From assembly GCF_014649875.1 (NCBI RefSeq), contig NZ_BMTW01000017.1:102690-166689 (forward strand): DNA of 64,000 nucleotides, in the 5' to 3' direction. Within the stretch, counting starts at the first letter, position 1; the number at the start of each line of letters is the position of its first letter. Both the position numbers and the translations under genes were made by a program. Origin of the DNA: Streptomyces rubiginosohelvolus (GTDB lineage Bacteria; Actinomycetota; Actinomycetes; Streptomycetales; Streptomycetaceae). Of the stretch, positions 33,193 to 41,410 are shown piece by piece. The notes under the pieces are model-generated. The model made no database searches. It was not told the DNA's origin and saw only the letters and a list, made by a program, of their open reading frames with translations.

Positions 33193-34331
33193 TGACGGCC
33201 GTCGCCCTCGGCGGGTCCCTGGCGAACGCGGCTGCGGGGGAACCGGGCCCGCCGCTGTGGGCCGCGCTGGCCTGGGCCGGGTTCCTCGCCGCCCACCTCG
33301 CCCTCAACGGCCGCTGGTGGTTCTGGCTGCTGCCCTCGTTGCTGCCGCCGCCCCTCTTCGTCGCGGTGCCCGCCCTGCTCCTGGTGCTCGCCGGGGTGAC
33401 GGGAGACCTCGCGGCCGGAGCGGTGGCCGCCGCGGCTCTGCTGCTGGGGGCCCGGCAGTCCGGTCTGGTGCCCGCCGCACTGGTACGGGGAACGCGCCGC
33501 CCACCGCCGGACGGGGCCGTGCGCATCGTCTCCTGGAACACCCAGCACTGGTGCCAGAGCACCGACCCCGACCCGTTCTACGCCTTCCTGCGCGAGCTCG
33601 ACGCCGACGTCTACCTCCTCCAGGAGTACCACCACGACCGGTTCAACGGCACCTACCGGCTGATCGACGACGAGCGGCGGCTGCGCGCCGCCTTCCCCGA
33701 TCACGAGGCCGTCATCGCCCGCGGCCTGATCACCCTGTCCCGCCTTCCGGTCGCCGCGACCGTCGAGACGGCCGCCCGCCGGACCCTGCGGGTGGATCTG
33801 GAGATGCCCGGCGACGGTCGGATTCTCGCCACGTTCAATGTCCACATCCCGGTACAGCTGCGGCTGATCAGCCCGTTGCGCGCAGACTTCTACCGCGCGG
33901 TCCGCTCCCGGGCCGCCGACCGGCGGCAGGAGTACCGGGGACTCCTCGCGGACGTCGCCGACTGCCCCCATCCGGCCCTGATCGCCGGGGACTTCAACAC
34001 CACCGCCGCGATCGGGGACGCCCGCCGCATCGCCCGCCTGGGCGCCGATGCCGTCGCCCTGACCGGGAAGGTCTGCCCCGTCTCCTGGCAGGCCCGCCCG
34101 GGCCTGCGCTGGTGGCGGCTGGACTGGGTGCTCAGCACACCGGGCGCCCGCGTCCACAGCTACCGCTTCCGCGATCCGCGCGGACTGTCCGACCACTGCG
34201 TCCAGGAGGTGTCCGTGTCGCTCGCCGAACCGGACGAACGGCCCCCGGCCGGCCTCCGTGTCCACCACCACGACGAAGGAACCCACCATGCGTTACCGCT
34301 ACCTCGGCAAGACCGGCCTGCGGGTCAGTGA
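33189..34331 (+). CDS. Membrane-anchored EEP-family protein 2
   Basis: 380 residues, GTG start overlapping the GT4 stop (GTGA). Like EEP 1 it has N-terminal hydrophobic segments followed by an EEP domain: IVSWNTQHW, YLLQEYHH, IAGDFNT and here an intact LSDHCVQEV (Ser-Asp-His). The pair are paralogues separated only by the GT4 gene. The last ~25 residues overlap the aldo/keto reductase gene in another frame, so the C-terminus may be longer than the functional domain. Confidence 0.8.
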   Translation: MMTAVALGGSLANAAAGEPGPPLWAALAWAGFLAAHLALNGRWWFWLLPSLLPPPLFVAVPALLLVLAGVTGDLAAGAVAAAALLLGARQSGLVPAALVRGTRRPPPDGAVRIVSWNTQHWCQSTDPDPFYAFLRELDADVYLLQEYHHDRFNGTYRLIDDERRLRAAFPDHEAVIARGLITLSRLPVAATVETAARRTLRVDLEMPGDGRILATFNVHIPVQLRLISPLRADFYRAVRSRAADRRQEYRGLLADVADCPHPALIAGDFNTTAAIGDARRIARLGADAVALTGKVCPVSWQARPGLRWWRLDWVLSTPGARVHSYRFRDPRGLSDHCVQEVSVSLAEPDERPPAGLRVHHHDEGTHHALPLPRQDRPAGQ

Positions 34332-35298
34332 ACTCTGCCTGGGCGCCATGACGTTCGGCCGGGAGGCCGACGAGACCACCAGCCACGCCCTGCTGGACCG
34401 CTTCACCGAGGCGGGCGGCACCTTCGTGGACACCGCCGACATCTACTCCGCCGGAGCCTCCGAGGAGATCCTCGGCCGCTGGCTGAAGAGACAGCGCCGC
34501 GACGACGTGGTGATCGCCACCAAGGTCCGGTACGGCACCGGGGAAGGCCAGAACGACCGCGGCCTGGGCCGCAACCACCTGATGGCCGGGGTCGAGTCGA
34601 GCCTGCGCCGGCTGGGTACCGACCACATCGACCTCTACCAGGTGCACGCCTGGGACCCCGGCACCCCGCTGGAGGAGACCCTCGCGACGCTGGACGCCCT
34701 GGTCACCTCCGGCAAGGTTCGCTACATCGGGGCCAGCAACTTCTCCGGCTGGCAGCTCCAGAAGGCCGTCGACCTCAGCCGTGCGAACGGCTGGGAGCCC
34801 TTCACCGCCCTCCAGCCGCTCTACAACCTGCTGGACCGCTCCGCCGAGTGGGAACTGCTGGAGGTCAGCCGCAACGAGGGCCTAGGCGTCATCCCGTGGA
34901 GCCCGCTGCGCGGCGGCTGGCTGAGCGGAGCGATCCGGCGCGGCACGCAACGGCCGCCCACGGGCACCCGCGTGGAGACCGCCGAGCGGCTCGGCTGGGG
35001 CGAGTCCTGGAGCGCGTACGAGGGCGACGAGCGCACCTGGCGGGTGCTGGACGCCGTGCACGAGGTCGCGGGACGCACGGGCCTGGCGGTGCCGGTGCTG
35101 GCCCTCGCCTGGCTGCTCGGCCGGCCCGGCGTCACCGCGCCCATCGTGGGCGCGCGCACCCTGGAGCAGCTGGAGACCAACCTGGGCGCCGCGGACCTGG
35201 ACCTGGACCCGGCCGACGCGGACCTGCTCACCGCGGCGAGCGACCAGGCGCTCCCGTACCCGTACAGCGTGATCGAGATGGACCCCGAACTGCGCTGA
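34288..35298 (+). CDS. Aldo/keto reductase
   Basis: 336-residue NADPH-dependent (beta/alpha)8 oxidoreductase. Catalytic tetrad candidates are Asp and Tyr in VDTADIYSAG, Lys in IATKVRYG and His in YQVHAWD; cofactor-binding blocks are IPWSPLRGGWLSG and IVGARTLEQLETN. The ATG at 34288 follows GAAGGA at good spacing and is preferred over an in-frame GTG at 34258. It overlaps the second EEP gene by 44 bases, so it belongs to the operon, and ends 22 bases before a strong bidirectional hairpin. Confidence 0.9.
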   Translation: MRYRYLGKTGLRVSELCLGAMTFGREADETTSHALLDRFTEAGGTFVDTADIYSAGASEEILGRWLKRQRRDDVVIATKVRYGTGEGQNDRGLGRNHLMAGVESSLRRLGTDHIDLYQVHAWDPGTPLEETLATLDALVTSGKVRYIGASNFSGWQLQKAVDLSRANGWEPFTALQPLYNLLDRSAEWELLEVSRNEGLGVIPWSPLRGGWLSGAIRRGTQRPPTGTRVETAERLGWGESWSAYEGDERTWRVLDAVHEVAGRTGLAVPVLALAWLLGRPGVTAPIVGARTLEQLETNLGAADLDLDPADADLLTAASDQALPYPYSVIEMDPELR

Positions 35299-35320
35299 CG
35301 CTCCTCGCGTGACCGAAAAC

Positions 35321-35359
35321 GGGCGGTGGCCCGGGGAGCCGATCCCCGGGCCACCGCCC
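35321..35359. terminator. Bidirectional terminator between glycan operon and dasR
   Basis: Perfect 17-bp stem (35321-35337 with 35343-35359) and five-base loop between the convergent aldo/keto reductase and dasR genes. Confidence 0.9.
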
Positions 35360-35388
35360 TGTGTCCGTCGCGCCGGCGCCTGCGGCTC

Positions 35389-36153
35389 TCAGTCCGTCGG
35401 GCGCTTGAGGCGCGCCACGAACTTGTAGCGGTCGCCCCGGTACACCGAGCGCACCCACTCCACCGGTTCGCCCTGGCCGTCCACCGAATGGCGGGACAGC
35501 ATCAGCATCGGCAGGCCCACGTCCGTGCCCAGCAGCCCGGCTTCCCGGGGCGTGGCGAGCGAGGTCTCGATGGTCTCCTCCGCCTCGGCGAGACGGACGT
35601 CGTACACCTCGGCGAGCGCGGTGTAGAGCGACGTGTACTTCACCAGCGAACGGCGCAGCGCCGGGAAGCGTTTGGCCGAAAGGTGCGTGGTCTCGATCGC
35701 CATCGGCTCGCCGCTGGCGAGCCGCAGCCGCTCGATCCGCAGCACCCGGCCGCCCGTCGAGATGTCCAGCAGACCGGCGAGCGTGTCGTCCGCCGTGACG
35801 TAGCCGATGTCCAGCAGTTGGGACGTCGGCTCCAGCCCCTGGGCACGCATGTCCTCGGTGTACGAGGTGAGCTGGAGGGCCTGGGAGACCTTCGGCTTGG
35901 CGACGAAGGTGCCCTTGCCCTGGATGCGCTCCAGCCGTCCCTCGACGACCAGTTCCTGGAGCGCCTGGCGCACGGTGGTGCGCGAGGTGTCGAACTCGGC
36001 GGCCAGGGTGCGTTCGGGCGGCACCGGGGTGCCCGGCGGCAGGGTGTCCGTCATATCGAGGAGATGCCGCTTGAGCCGGTAGTACTTCGGCACGCGCGCC
36101 GTGCGCGTACCGGTACCGGTCTCGCTCCCCGTACTGCCCCCGTCGGCACTCAT
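35389..36153 (-). CDS. dasR: GntR/HutC-family regulator DasR
   Basis: 254-residue global repressor of N-acetylglucosamine and chitin use, released by glucosamine-6-phosphate. N-terminal winged helix includes PERTLAAEFDTSRTTVRQAL and the wing GKGTFVAKP; the C-terminal UTRA effector domain has LRIERLR, IETTHLSAKRFP and LRLTSYTEDM-type blocks. The length and sequence agree closely with S. coelicolor DasR as I remember it. Start ATG at 36151-36153. Divergent from dasA across a 279-bp region holding DasR boxes. Confidence 0.96.
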   Translation of the reverse strand: MSADGGSTGSETGTGTRTARVPKYYRLKRHLLDMTDTLPPGTPVPPERTLAAEFDTSRTTVRQALQELVVEGRLERIQGKGTFVAKPKVSQALQLTSYTEDMRAQGLEPTSQLLDIGYVTADDTLAGLLDISTGGRVLRIERLRLASGEPMAIETTHLSAKRFPALRRSLVKYTSLYTALAEVYDVRLAEAEETIETSLATPREAGLLGTDVGLPMLMLSRHSVDGQGEPVEWVRSVYRGDRYKFVARLKRPTD

Positions 36154-36310
36154 GGCCCGCCTTCCCGACGCTTGCGTTACTGCCGTCACCGGCTCCTCCG
36201 ACTGTCGCGGCTCACATGGTGGCACGGTCCGGTCACGGGTCGTCGCCCTCCCTTAGGTGTCGGTCCTATAACGGACGCGAGTGCACTTCTTATACACCCT
36301 TGACACCCCT

Positions 36311-36326
36311 AAAGGTCTAGGCCAAG
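36311..36326. promoter_or_regulatory. DasR box 1 upstream of dasA
   Basis: AGGTCTAGGCCA (36313-36324) matches the DasR core TGGTCTAGACCA at 10 of 12 positions and starts just downstream of a TTGACA hexamer at 36300-36305, consistent with promoter occlusion. Confidence 0.7.
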
Positions 36327-36334
36327 CTCCCGGT

Positions 36335-36350
36335 ACTGGTCTAAACCATT
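36335..36350. promoter_or_regulatory. DasR box 2 upstream of dasA
   Basis: ACTGGTCTAAACCATT matches the DasR consensus core at 11 of 12 positions, 24 bases after box 1 (two helical turns plus). A further half-site (AAGACCAGG) follows at 36351. Confidence 0.82.
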
Positions 36351-36432
36351 AAAGACCAGGTCCAGCCCCAGCAGAACTCGTCGAATGTCTTCGCGGTGGG
36401 TGGGGTTGCAGCATCCCTGAGGAGGGTTTGAC

Positions 36433-37731
36433 GTGAAGCGCAAGCTCATCGCGGCGATCGGTGTCGCGGGCATGTTGGTTTCGGTCGCAGCGTGTGGTTC
36501 GGATGACAAGAATTCGTCCGCCGACCCCAAGGACCGCAAGGAAACCCTGACCGTCTGGCTCATGGGCGAGGCCCAGTCCACCTGGCCGGAGCTGGTCAAG
36601 GACGTCAACGCCGAGTTCAACAAGAAGTACCCGGGTGTCACCGTAAAGGTTCAGTACCAGCAGTGGGCCGACAAGGTCAAGAAGCTGGACACCTCCCTCG
36701 GTGGCGACAAATTCCCGGATGTCGTCGAACTCGGCAACACCGAGACCATGCAGTACATCCTCAATGGTGCGCTCGGAGAAATCGACCCCAAGAAGTACGA
36801 GAACTCGGACACCTGGATCAAGGGTCTGAAGGACACGTGCTCCTTCGAGGGCAAGACCTACTGCGTTCCGTACTACGCGAGCGCCCGTCTCGCCGTGTAC
36901 AACAAGGACATGCTGAAGGCCGGCACCGGCAGCGACGCCCTCCCGCAGACCGAGGACGAGTTCCTCGCCGCGATGGACAAGGTCGACGCCGAGCTGGGCA
37001 AGAAGGACAAGCGCGCCTCCTCCCTCTACTTCCCGGGCCGTTACTGGTACGCCGCGATGTCCTACGTCGCCGCCTTCGGTGGCCAGATAGCCACGTACGA
37101 CGAGGGCAGCAAGGAGTGGAAGGCCGCGCTCTCCACCCCCGAGGCGCAGAAGGGCCTGCAGCACTTCGTCGACCTGGTCAAGAAGTACAACAAGGCCGAC
37201 GTGACGAAGGACGAGCAGGACCACGCCAACGTCATGGCCAACGAGAAGGCCGCCGTGATCTACGGCCAGGCCTGGGAGGCCGGCAGCGTCACCACCGGCG
37301 AGAACGGCAACCCGAAGCTCGAGGGCAAGATCGCCACGGCCGGTATGCCCGGCCCCGAGGGCAAGGCCCTCCCGTCCTTCATCGGCGGCTCGGACCTCGC
37401 GACCATCTCCAAGTCCAAGGTCCAGGACCTCGGCGAGGAGTGGATCTCCCTCTTCACCAACGCGAAGTCCATGGAGGTCCTCGCGTCGAAGAACATCCTC
37501 CCCAACAACGAGAAGCAGCTTGAGCCGCTGAAGCAGAAGCCGGAGACCGCCGCCATCGCCAACGCGGTGCCGGACGCCTGGTTCACGCCGATCGCGCCGG
37601 GCTGGGCCTCCGTGGAGAAGGAGGAGATCCTCCAGAACATGCTCCTGGAGATCGTCAAGGGTGCCTCCGTCGCCGACGCCAGCAAGAAGGCCGACGAGAA
37701 GATCAACGAGCTGATCAACAAGGAATCCTGA
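36433..37731 (+). CDS. dasA: Chitobiose ABC transporter substrate-binding lipoprotein DasA
   Basis: 432-residue extracytoplasmic sugar-binding lipoprotein for N,N-diacetylchitobiose uptake. Signal peptide with lipobox SVAAC ending at Cys21, then a typical family-1 binding protein fold (LTVWLMGEAQ near residue 38; AGMPGPEG; PNNEKQLEPL). GAGGGTTTG is a reasonable ribosome site before the GTG/ATG region; the ATG at 36433 is used. Controlled by two DasR boxes upstream. A strong hairpin separates it from dasB, which would favour excess binding protein over permease. Confidence 0.95.
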   Translation: MKRKLIAAIGVAGMLVSVAACGSDDKNSSADPKDRKETLTVWLMGEAQSTWPELVKDVNAEFNKKYPGVTVKVQYQQWADKVKKLDTSLGGDKFPDVVELGNTETMQYILNGALGEIDPKKYENSDTWIKGLKDTCSFEGKTYCVPYYASARLAVYNKDMLKAGTGSDALPQTEDEFLAAMDKVDAELGKKDKRASSLYFPGRYWYAAMSYVAAFGGQIATYDEGSKEWKAALSTPEAQKGLQHFVDLVKKYNKADVTKDEQDHANVMANEKAAVIYGQAWEAGSVTTGENGNPKLEGKIATAGMPGPEGKALPSFIGGSDLATISKSKVQDLGEEWISLFTNAKSMEVLASKNILPNNEKQLEPLKQKPETAAIANAVPDAWFTPIAPGWASVEKEEILQNMLLEIVKGASVADASKKADEKINELINKES

Positions 37732-37746
37732 CCTTCCGATCGCCAG

Positions 37747-37778
37747 GCGGGGGCCCGGCACCTGTGCCGGGCCCCCGC
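37747..37778 (+). terminator. Intercistronic hairpin between dasA and dasB
   Basis: Perfect 14-bp stem (37747-37760 with 37765-37778) with a four-base loop, 15 bases after the dasA stop. Probably a partial terminator or mRNA-stabilising element that raises dasA over dasBC. Confidence 0.8.
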
Positions 37779-37846
37779 TCCTTTCCCGCAAGTGCATGCC
37801 GTGAATTCCGGGGTTCGCCCCGGACCCGCGATGGAAGGTCAGCCAC

Positions 37847-38851
37847 GTGTCTGCCGCTGATACCAAGGCCGCCGGGCCGCCGGTCCCCGTACCACCCGTC
37901 CCGCAGGTGACCGGAAAGTCGCCGCACGACGACGCGCCCCGGGTGCAGAAGAGGAAGCGGAAGAAGGGCGAACTGCTCCCCTACTTCCTCATCCTCCCGG
38001 CGATCGTGGCGATCGCCGCCGTCTACCTCTACCCCCTCGGCAAGACGGTAGTCATGTCCTTCCAGGACATGGGCCGCCGCGAGCTGTGGTCCGGTGAGCC
38101 GGCCCCCTGGGTCGGCTTCGAGCAGTTCACGAACATCCTCGGCGACTCCGAGTTCTGGTGGGTCACCTTCCGCACGATCGTCTTCATGGCCATCTGCGTG
38201 GTGCTCACCATGGGGATCGGGCTGCTGGTCGCCCTGCTCATGCGCAGGCTCTCCACCTGGGTCCGGCTGGTGCTCACCGCCTGCCTCATCGCCGCCTGGT
38301 CCATGCCGCTGATGGTCGCCGCCTCGATCTTCCGGTTCATGGCCGACTCCGACTACGGCCTGATCAACACCCTGATCGCCAAGGTCGCCGGCGAGGACTG
38401 GCTCGGACACAACTGGTACCTCAACCCGATCCAGGGCTTCGGCATCATCACGCTGCTGGTCGTCTGGGGCGCCATCCCGTTCGTCGTCGTCACCCTGTAC
38501 GCCGCCCTCACCCAGGTCCCCAAGGAACTGGAGGAGGCCGCCGCCCTCGACGGTGCCAGTGCCTACGGCATCTACAAGTTCGTCACCTGGCCGGTCATCA
38601 AGCCGGTCTTCACCATGGTCGCCACCCTCTCGGTGATCTGGGACTTCAACGTCTTCGGCCAGATCTGGCTGCTGCGCGGCAACAAGCCCGAGCCGGAGTA
38701 CGAGACCCTCGGCCTCTACTCCTACTCCAAGGCGTTCGAGTCCACCTCCTTCAGCCAGGGCACCGCGATCGCCCTGATCACGGTGCTGCTGCTGTCCGGC
38801 GTGGCCGTGTACTACCTGCGCCAGCTCATGAAGACGGGAGAGGTCGAATGA
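37847..38851 (+). CDS. dasB: Chitobiose ABC transporter permease DasB
   Basis: 334-residue MalF-type permease from a GTG with GGAAGG upstream. Six membrane helices after a cytosolic N-terminus rich in Pro and Lys/Arg; the ATPase-docking EAA loop is ELEEAAALDGASAYGIYKFVTWP, shown here in part as EEAAALDGA. Partner of DasC; the ATPase (MsiK in other Streptomyces) is not encoded here. Stop overlaps the dasC start. Confidence 0.94.
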   Translation: MSAADTKAAGPPVPVPPVPQVTGKSPHDDAPRVQKRKRKKGELLPYFLILPAIVAIAAVYLYPLGKTVVMSFQDMGRRELWSGEPAPWVGFEQFTNILGDSEFWWVTFRTIVFMAICVVLTMGIGLLVALLMRRLSTWVRLVLTACLIAAWSMPLMVAASIFRFMADSDYGLINTLIAKVAGEDWLGHNWYLNPIQGFGIITLLVVWGAIPFVVVTLYAALTQVPKELEEAAALDGASAYGIYKFVTWPVIKPVFTMVATLSVIWDFNVFGQIWLLRGNKPEPEYETLGLYSYSKAFESTSFSQGTAIALITVLLLSGVAVYYLRQLMKTGEVE

Positions 38852-39711
38852 GCAGCACGACCCAGACGACACAGGCGCTGCGGCCCGACCGCAAGAAGAG
38901 CCGGCTCCACCTCGACATCATCGGCCTCGGTATCGCCCTGGTCATGGTCTTCCCGGTCTACTGGCTGGTCATCAGTGCCCTGCGGCCCAACCGGGAGATC
39001 CGCAGCTACGACCAGACGCTCTGGCCCACGTCGATCACCTTCGACAACTTCGTCCGGGCCACCGAGCAGCCGAACTTCGGCACCGCCATCCAGTCCAGCC
39101 TGATCGTCGCCGTCACCGCCGTGGTCGGCGGCATGATCATCGCGACGCTGGCGGCCCTGGCGATCGGCCGGTTCCGGTTCTTCGGCCGCAAGGCCCTGGT
39201 CCTGATCATGATCCTGGTCCAGATGCTGCCGCCGACGGCGATGCTCATCCCCATCTACGCCCAGCTCAACGCGATGGGCGGGATCGACGAGTACTGGGGA
39301 CTGATCGTCGTCTACCTCGTCTCCACGCTGCCCTTCGCCACCATCATGATCCGCGGCTTCGTCGTGAACATCCCGGTGGAGCTGGAGGAGTCCGCGATGG
39401 TGGACGGCTGCACCCGCTTCCAGGCCTTCCGCCGGGTGATCTTCCCGCTGCTCGCCCCCGGGCTCGCCGCCGCGTCGATCTTCGCCCTGGTGAACGCGTG
39501 GAACGAGTACCTCTTCGCGTACATCCTGATCAACGACAACTCCAAGTACACGCTGAACGTCTGGCTGATGACGTTCACGACCGAGCGCGGAACGGACTAC
39601 GGCGCCCTCATGGCCGCATCGACCATGATCGCCATCCCCGTCGTCGTGTTCTTCATGATCATCCAGAAGAAGATGGCCACCGGCCTCACTTCCGGCGCCG
39701 TGAAGGGATAG
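38848..39711 (+). CDS. dasC: Chitobiose ABC transporter permease DasC
   Basis: 287-residue MalG-type permease; ATG overlaps the dasB stop (ATGA). Six membrane segments and the EAA loop ELEESAMVDGCTRFQAF. No ATPase gene follows, consistent with use of the shared MsiK-type ATPase encoded elsewhere. dasD starts 10 bases after its stop. Confidence 0.94.
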   Translation: MSSTTQTTQALRPDRKKSRLHLDIIGLGIALVMVFPVYWLVISALRPNREIRSYDQTLWPTSITFDNFVRATEQPNFGTAIQSSLIVAVTAVVGGMIIATLAALAIGRFRFFGRKALVLIMILVQMLPPTAMLIPIYAQLNAMGGIDEYWGLIVVYLVSTLPFATIMIRGFVVNIPVELEESAMVDGCTRFQAFRRVIFPLLAPGLAAASIFALVNAWNEYLFAYILINDNSKYTLNVWLMTFTTERGTDYGALMAASTMIAIPVVVFFMIIQKKMATGLTSGAVKG

Positions 39712-39720
39712 TGCGGGCCC

Positions 39721-41250
39721 ATGACCACCCTCGTCTCCACCACGGACACGGTGACGCGCGACGCGCTCGCCGTGCTCCAGCCCGGATTCACCGGAACCAC
39801 CGCACCGGACTGGCTGCTGCGCCGCGTCGGTGAGGGCCTCGCCTCCGTGGGCCTGTTCGGCCGCAACATCACCTCGCCCGAGCAGCTCACCGCGCTCACC
39901 GCGCGGCTGCGCGCCGAGCGGGACGACGTCCTCGTCGCCATCGACGAGGAGGGCGGCGACGTGACCCGCCTGGAGGTCACGCACGGCTCCTCGTTCCCCG
40001 GCAACTTCGCGCTCGGCTCGGTGGACGACGTCCACCTCACCCGGGCCGTGGCCCAGGAACTCGGCCGCCGGCTCGCCGAGTGCGGCGTCAACCTCAACTG
40101 GGCGCCGTCCGCCGACGTCAACTCCAACCCGGGCAACCCGGTCATCGGCGTACGCTCCTTCGGCGCCGACACCCGGCTGGCCGCCCGGCACACCGCCGCG
40201 TACATCGAGGGGCTCCAGGCCGCCGGCGTCGCCGCCTGCACCAAGCACTTCCCCGGACACGGTGACACCGCGGTCGACTCGCACCTCGCGATGCCCCGCA
40301 TCGATGTGGACCTCGACACCTTGCACGCCCGTGAGCTGGTGCCCTTCCGGGCGGCCATCGCCGCGGGTTCCAAATCGGTGATGAGCGCGCATATCCTGCT
40401 TCCCGCACTCGATCCTGACCGCCCGGCGACCCTGAGCCCGCAGATCCTCACCGGTCTGCTGCGCCAGGAGCTGGGCTACGACGGCCTGATCGTCACGGAC
40501 GCCGTGGAGATGGACGCCATCGCCGGTGCGTACGGCATCGAGCGCGGGTCCGTCCTCGCCCTCGCGGCGGGCGCCGACGCCATCTGTGTGGGCGGCGGCC
40601 TGGCCGACGAGGAGACGGTGCTGCGGCTGCGCGACGCCCTCGTCGCGGCCGTGCGCAGCGGGGAACTGACCGAGGAGCGGCTCGCCGACGCGGCCGCCCG
40701 TGTACGAGCCCTGGCGTCCTGGACGCAGAGGGTTCGGGGGGACATCCGGGAGTCGGGCGCGGCAGTGCAGGAGGGGACCGCGCCCGGCACCGGAGTCAGC
40801 TCCGACATAGGTCTGATCGCCGCCCGCCGCGCGGTCCGGGTGACCGGCTCCGGCGACCGGCTGACCGAGGCGGCGTACGTGGCCTCGTTCGGCGCGGAGG
40901 CGAACATCGCGGTCGGCGACGAGACCCCGTGGGGCATCGCCGCCGAGCTGGAGCGGATCCTGCCCGGCACCGGCACGGACACCTACACCGCCGGGACCAC
41001 CGCTGTGGTGGACGCGATCCTGGCGGCGGCGGGGGAGCGGCGCATCGTCGCCGTGGTCCGCGACGAGCACCGGCACGCCTGGATGGGCGCGGCGCTCGAC
41101 GCCCTGCTGGCGGCCCGCCCGGACACGGTCGTGGTCGAGATGGGCCTGCCCCAGTCGGACCCCCGGGGCGCGCTGTACATAGCCACCCACGGCGCGGCAA
41201 GGGTCTGCGGAGTGGCAGCGGCGGAAGCACTGACCGGCACGAAGACCTGA
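39721..41250 (+). CDS. dasD: GH3-family beta-N-acetylglucosaminidase DasD
   Basis: 509 residues without a signal peptide, hence cytoplasmic. GH3 signatures: GHGDTAVDSHLAMP in the KHFPGHGDT..SH motif used as the acid/base loop in NagZ-type enzymes, and the nucleophile Asp in IVTDAVEMDAI. It would split imported chitobiose to N-acetylglucosamine. Last gene of the das transport unit. The C-terminal ~170 residues form an additional alpha/beta domain. Confidence 0.93.
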   Translation: MTTLVSTTDTVTRDALAVLQPGFTGTTAPDWLLRRVGEGLASVGLFGRNITSPEQLTALTARLRAERDDVLVAIDEEGGDVTRLEVTHGSSFPGNFALGSVDDVHLTRAVAQELGRRLAECGVNLNWAPSADVNSNPGNPVIGVRSFGADTRLAARHTAAYIEGLQAAGVAACTKHFPGHGDTAVDSHLAMPRIDVDLDTLHARELVPFRAAIAAGSKSVMSAHILLPALDPDRPATLSPQILTGLLRQELGYDGLIVTDAVEMDAIAGAYGIERGSVLALAAGADAICVGGGLADEETVLRLRDALVAAVRSGELTEERLADAAARVRALASWTQRVRGDIRESGAAVQEGTAPGTGVSSDIGLIAARRAVRVTGSGDRLTEAAYVASFGAEANIAVGDETPWGIAAELERILPGTGTDTYTAGTTAVVDAILAAAGERRIVAVVRDEHRHAWMGAALDALLAARPDTVVVEMGLPQSDPRGALYIATHGAARVCGVAAAEALTGTKT

Positions 41251-41266
41251 CAGGCCAGCCAGATCA

Positions 41267-41310
41267 AGCCCGTCCGGCGATTGAGGACAAAGCCTCCCGC
41301 CGGACGGGCT
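41267..41310. repeat. Interspersed Streptomyces hairpin repeat
   Basis: AGCCCGTCCGGCG (41267-41279) pairs with CGCCGGACGGGCT (41298-41310) around GATTGAGGAC. This is a widely dispersed short repeat I recognise from many Streptomyces intergenic regions. It also acts here as a terminator candidate for dasD. Confidence 0.75.
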
Positions 41311-41349
41311 GCACCATTTCCTCACCGAACACCGAACACCGCACGGCAA

Positions 41350-41382
41350 AGGGCCGGGACACCACAACGGCGTCCCGGCCCT
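41350..41382. terminator. Hairpin between dasD and nagB
   Basis: 11-bp stem AGGGCCGGGAC (41350-41360) with GTCCCGGCCCT (41372-41382), between the convergent dasD and nagB genes; serves as terminator for nagB or both. Confidence 0.75.
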
Positions 41383-41410
41383 CCGCCGTAACGGGGCGAG
41401 GGGCGAAGCC

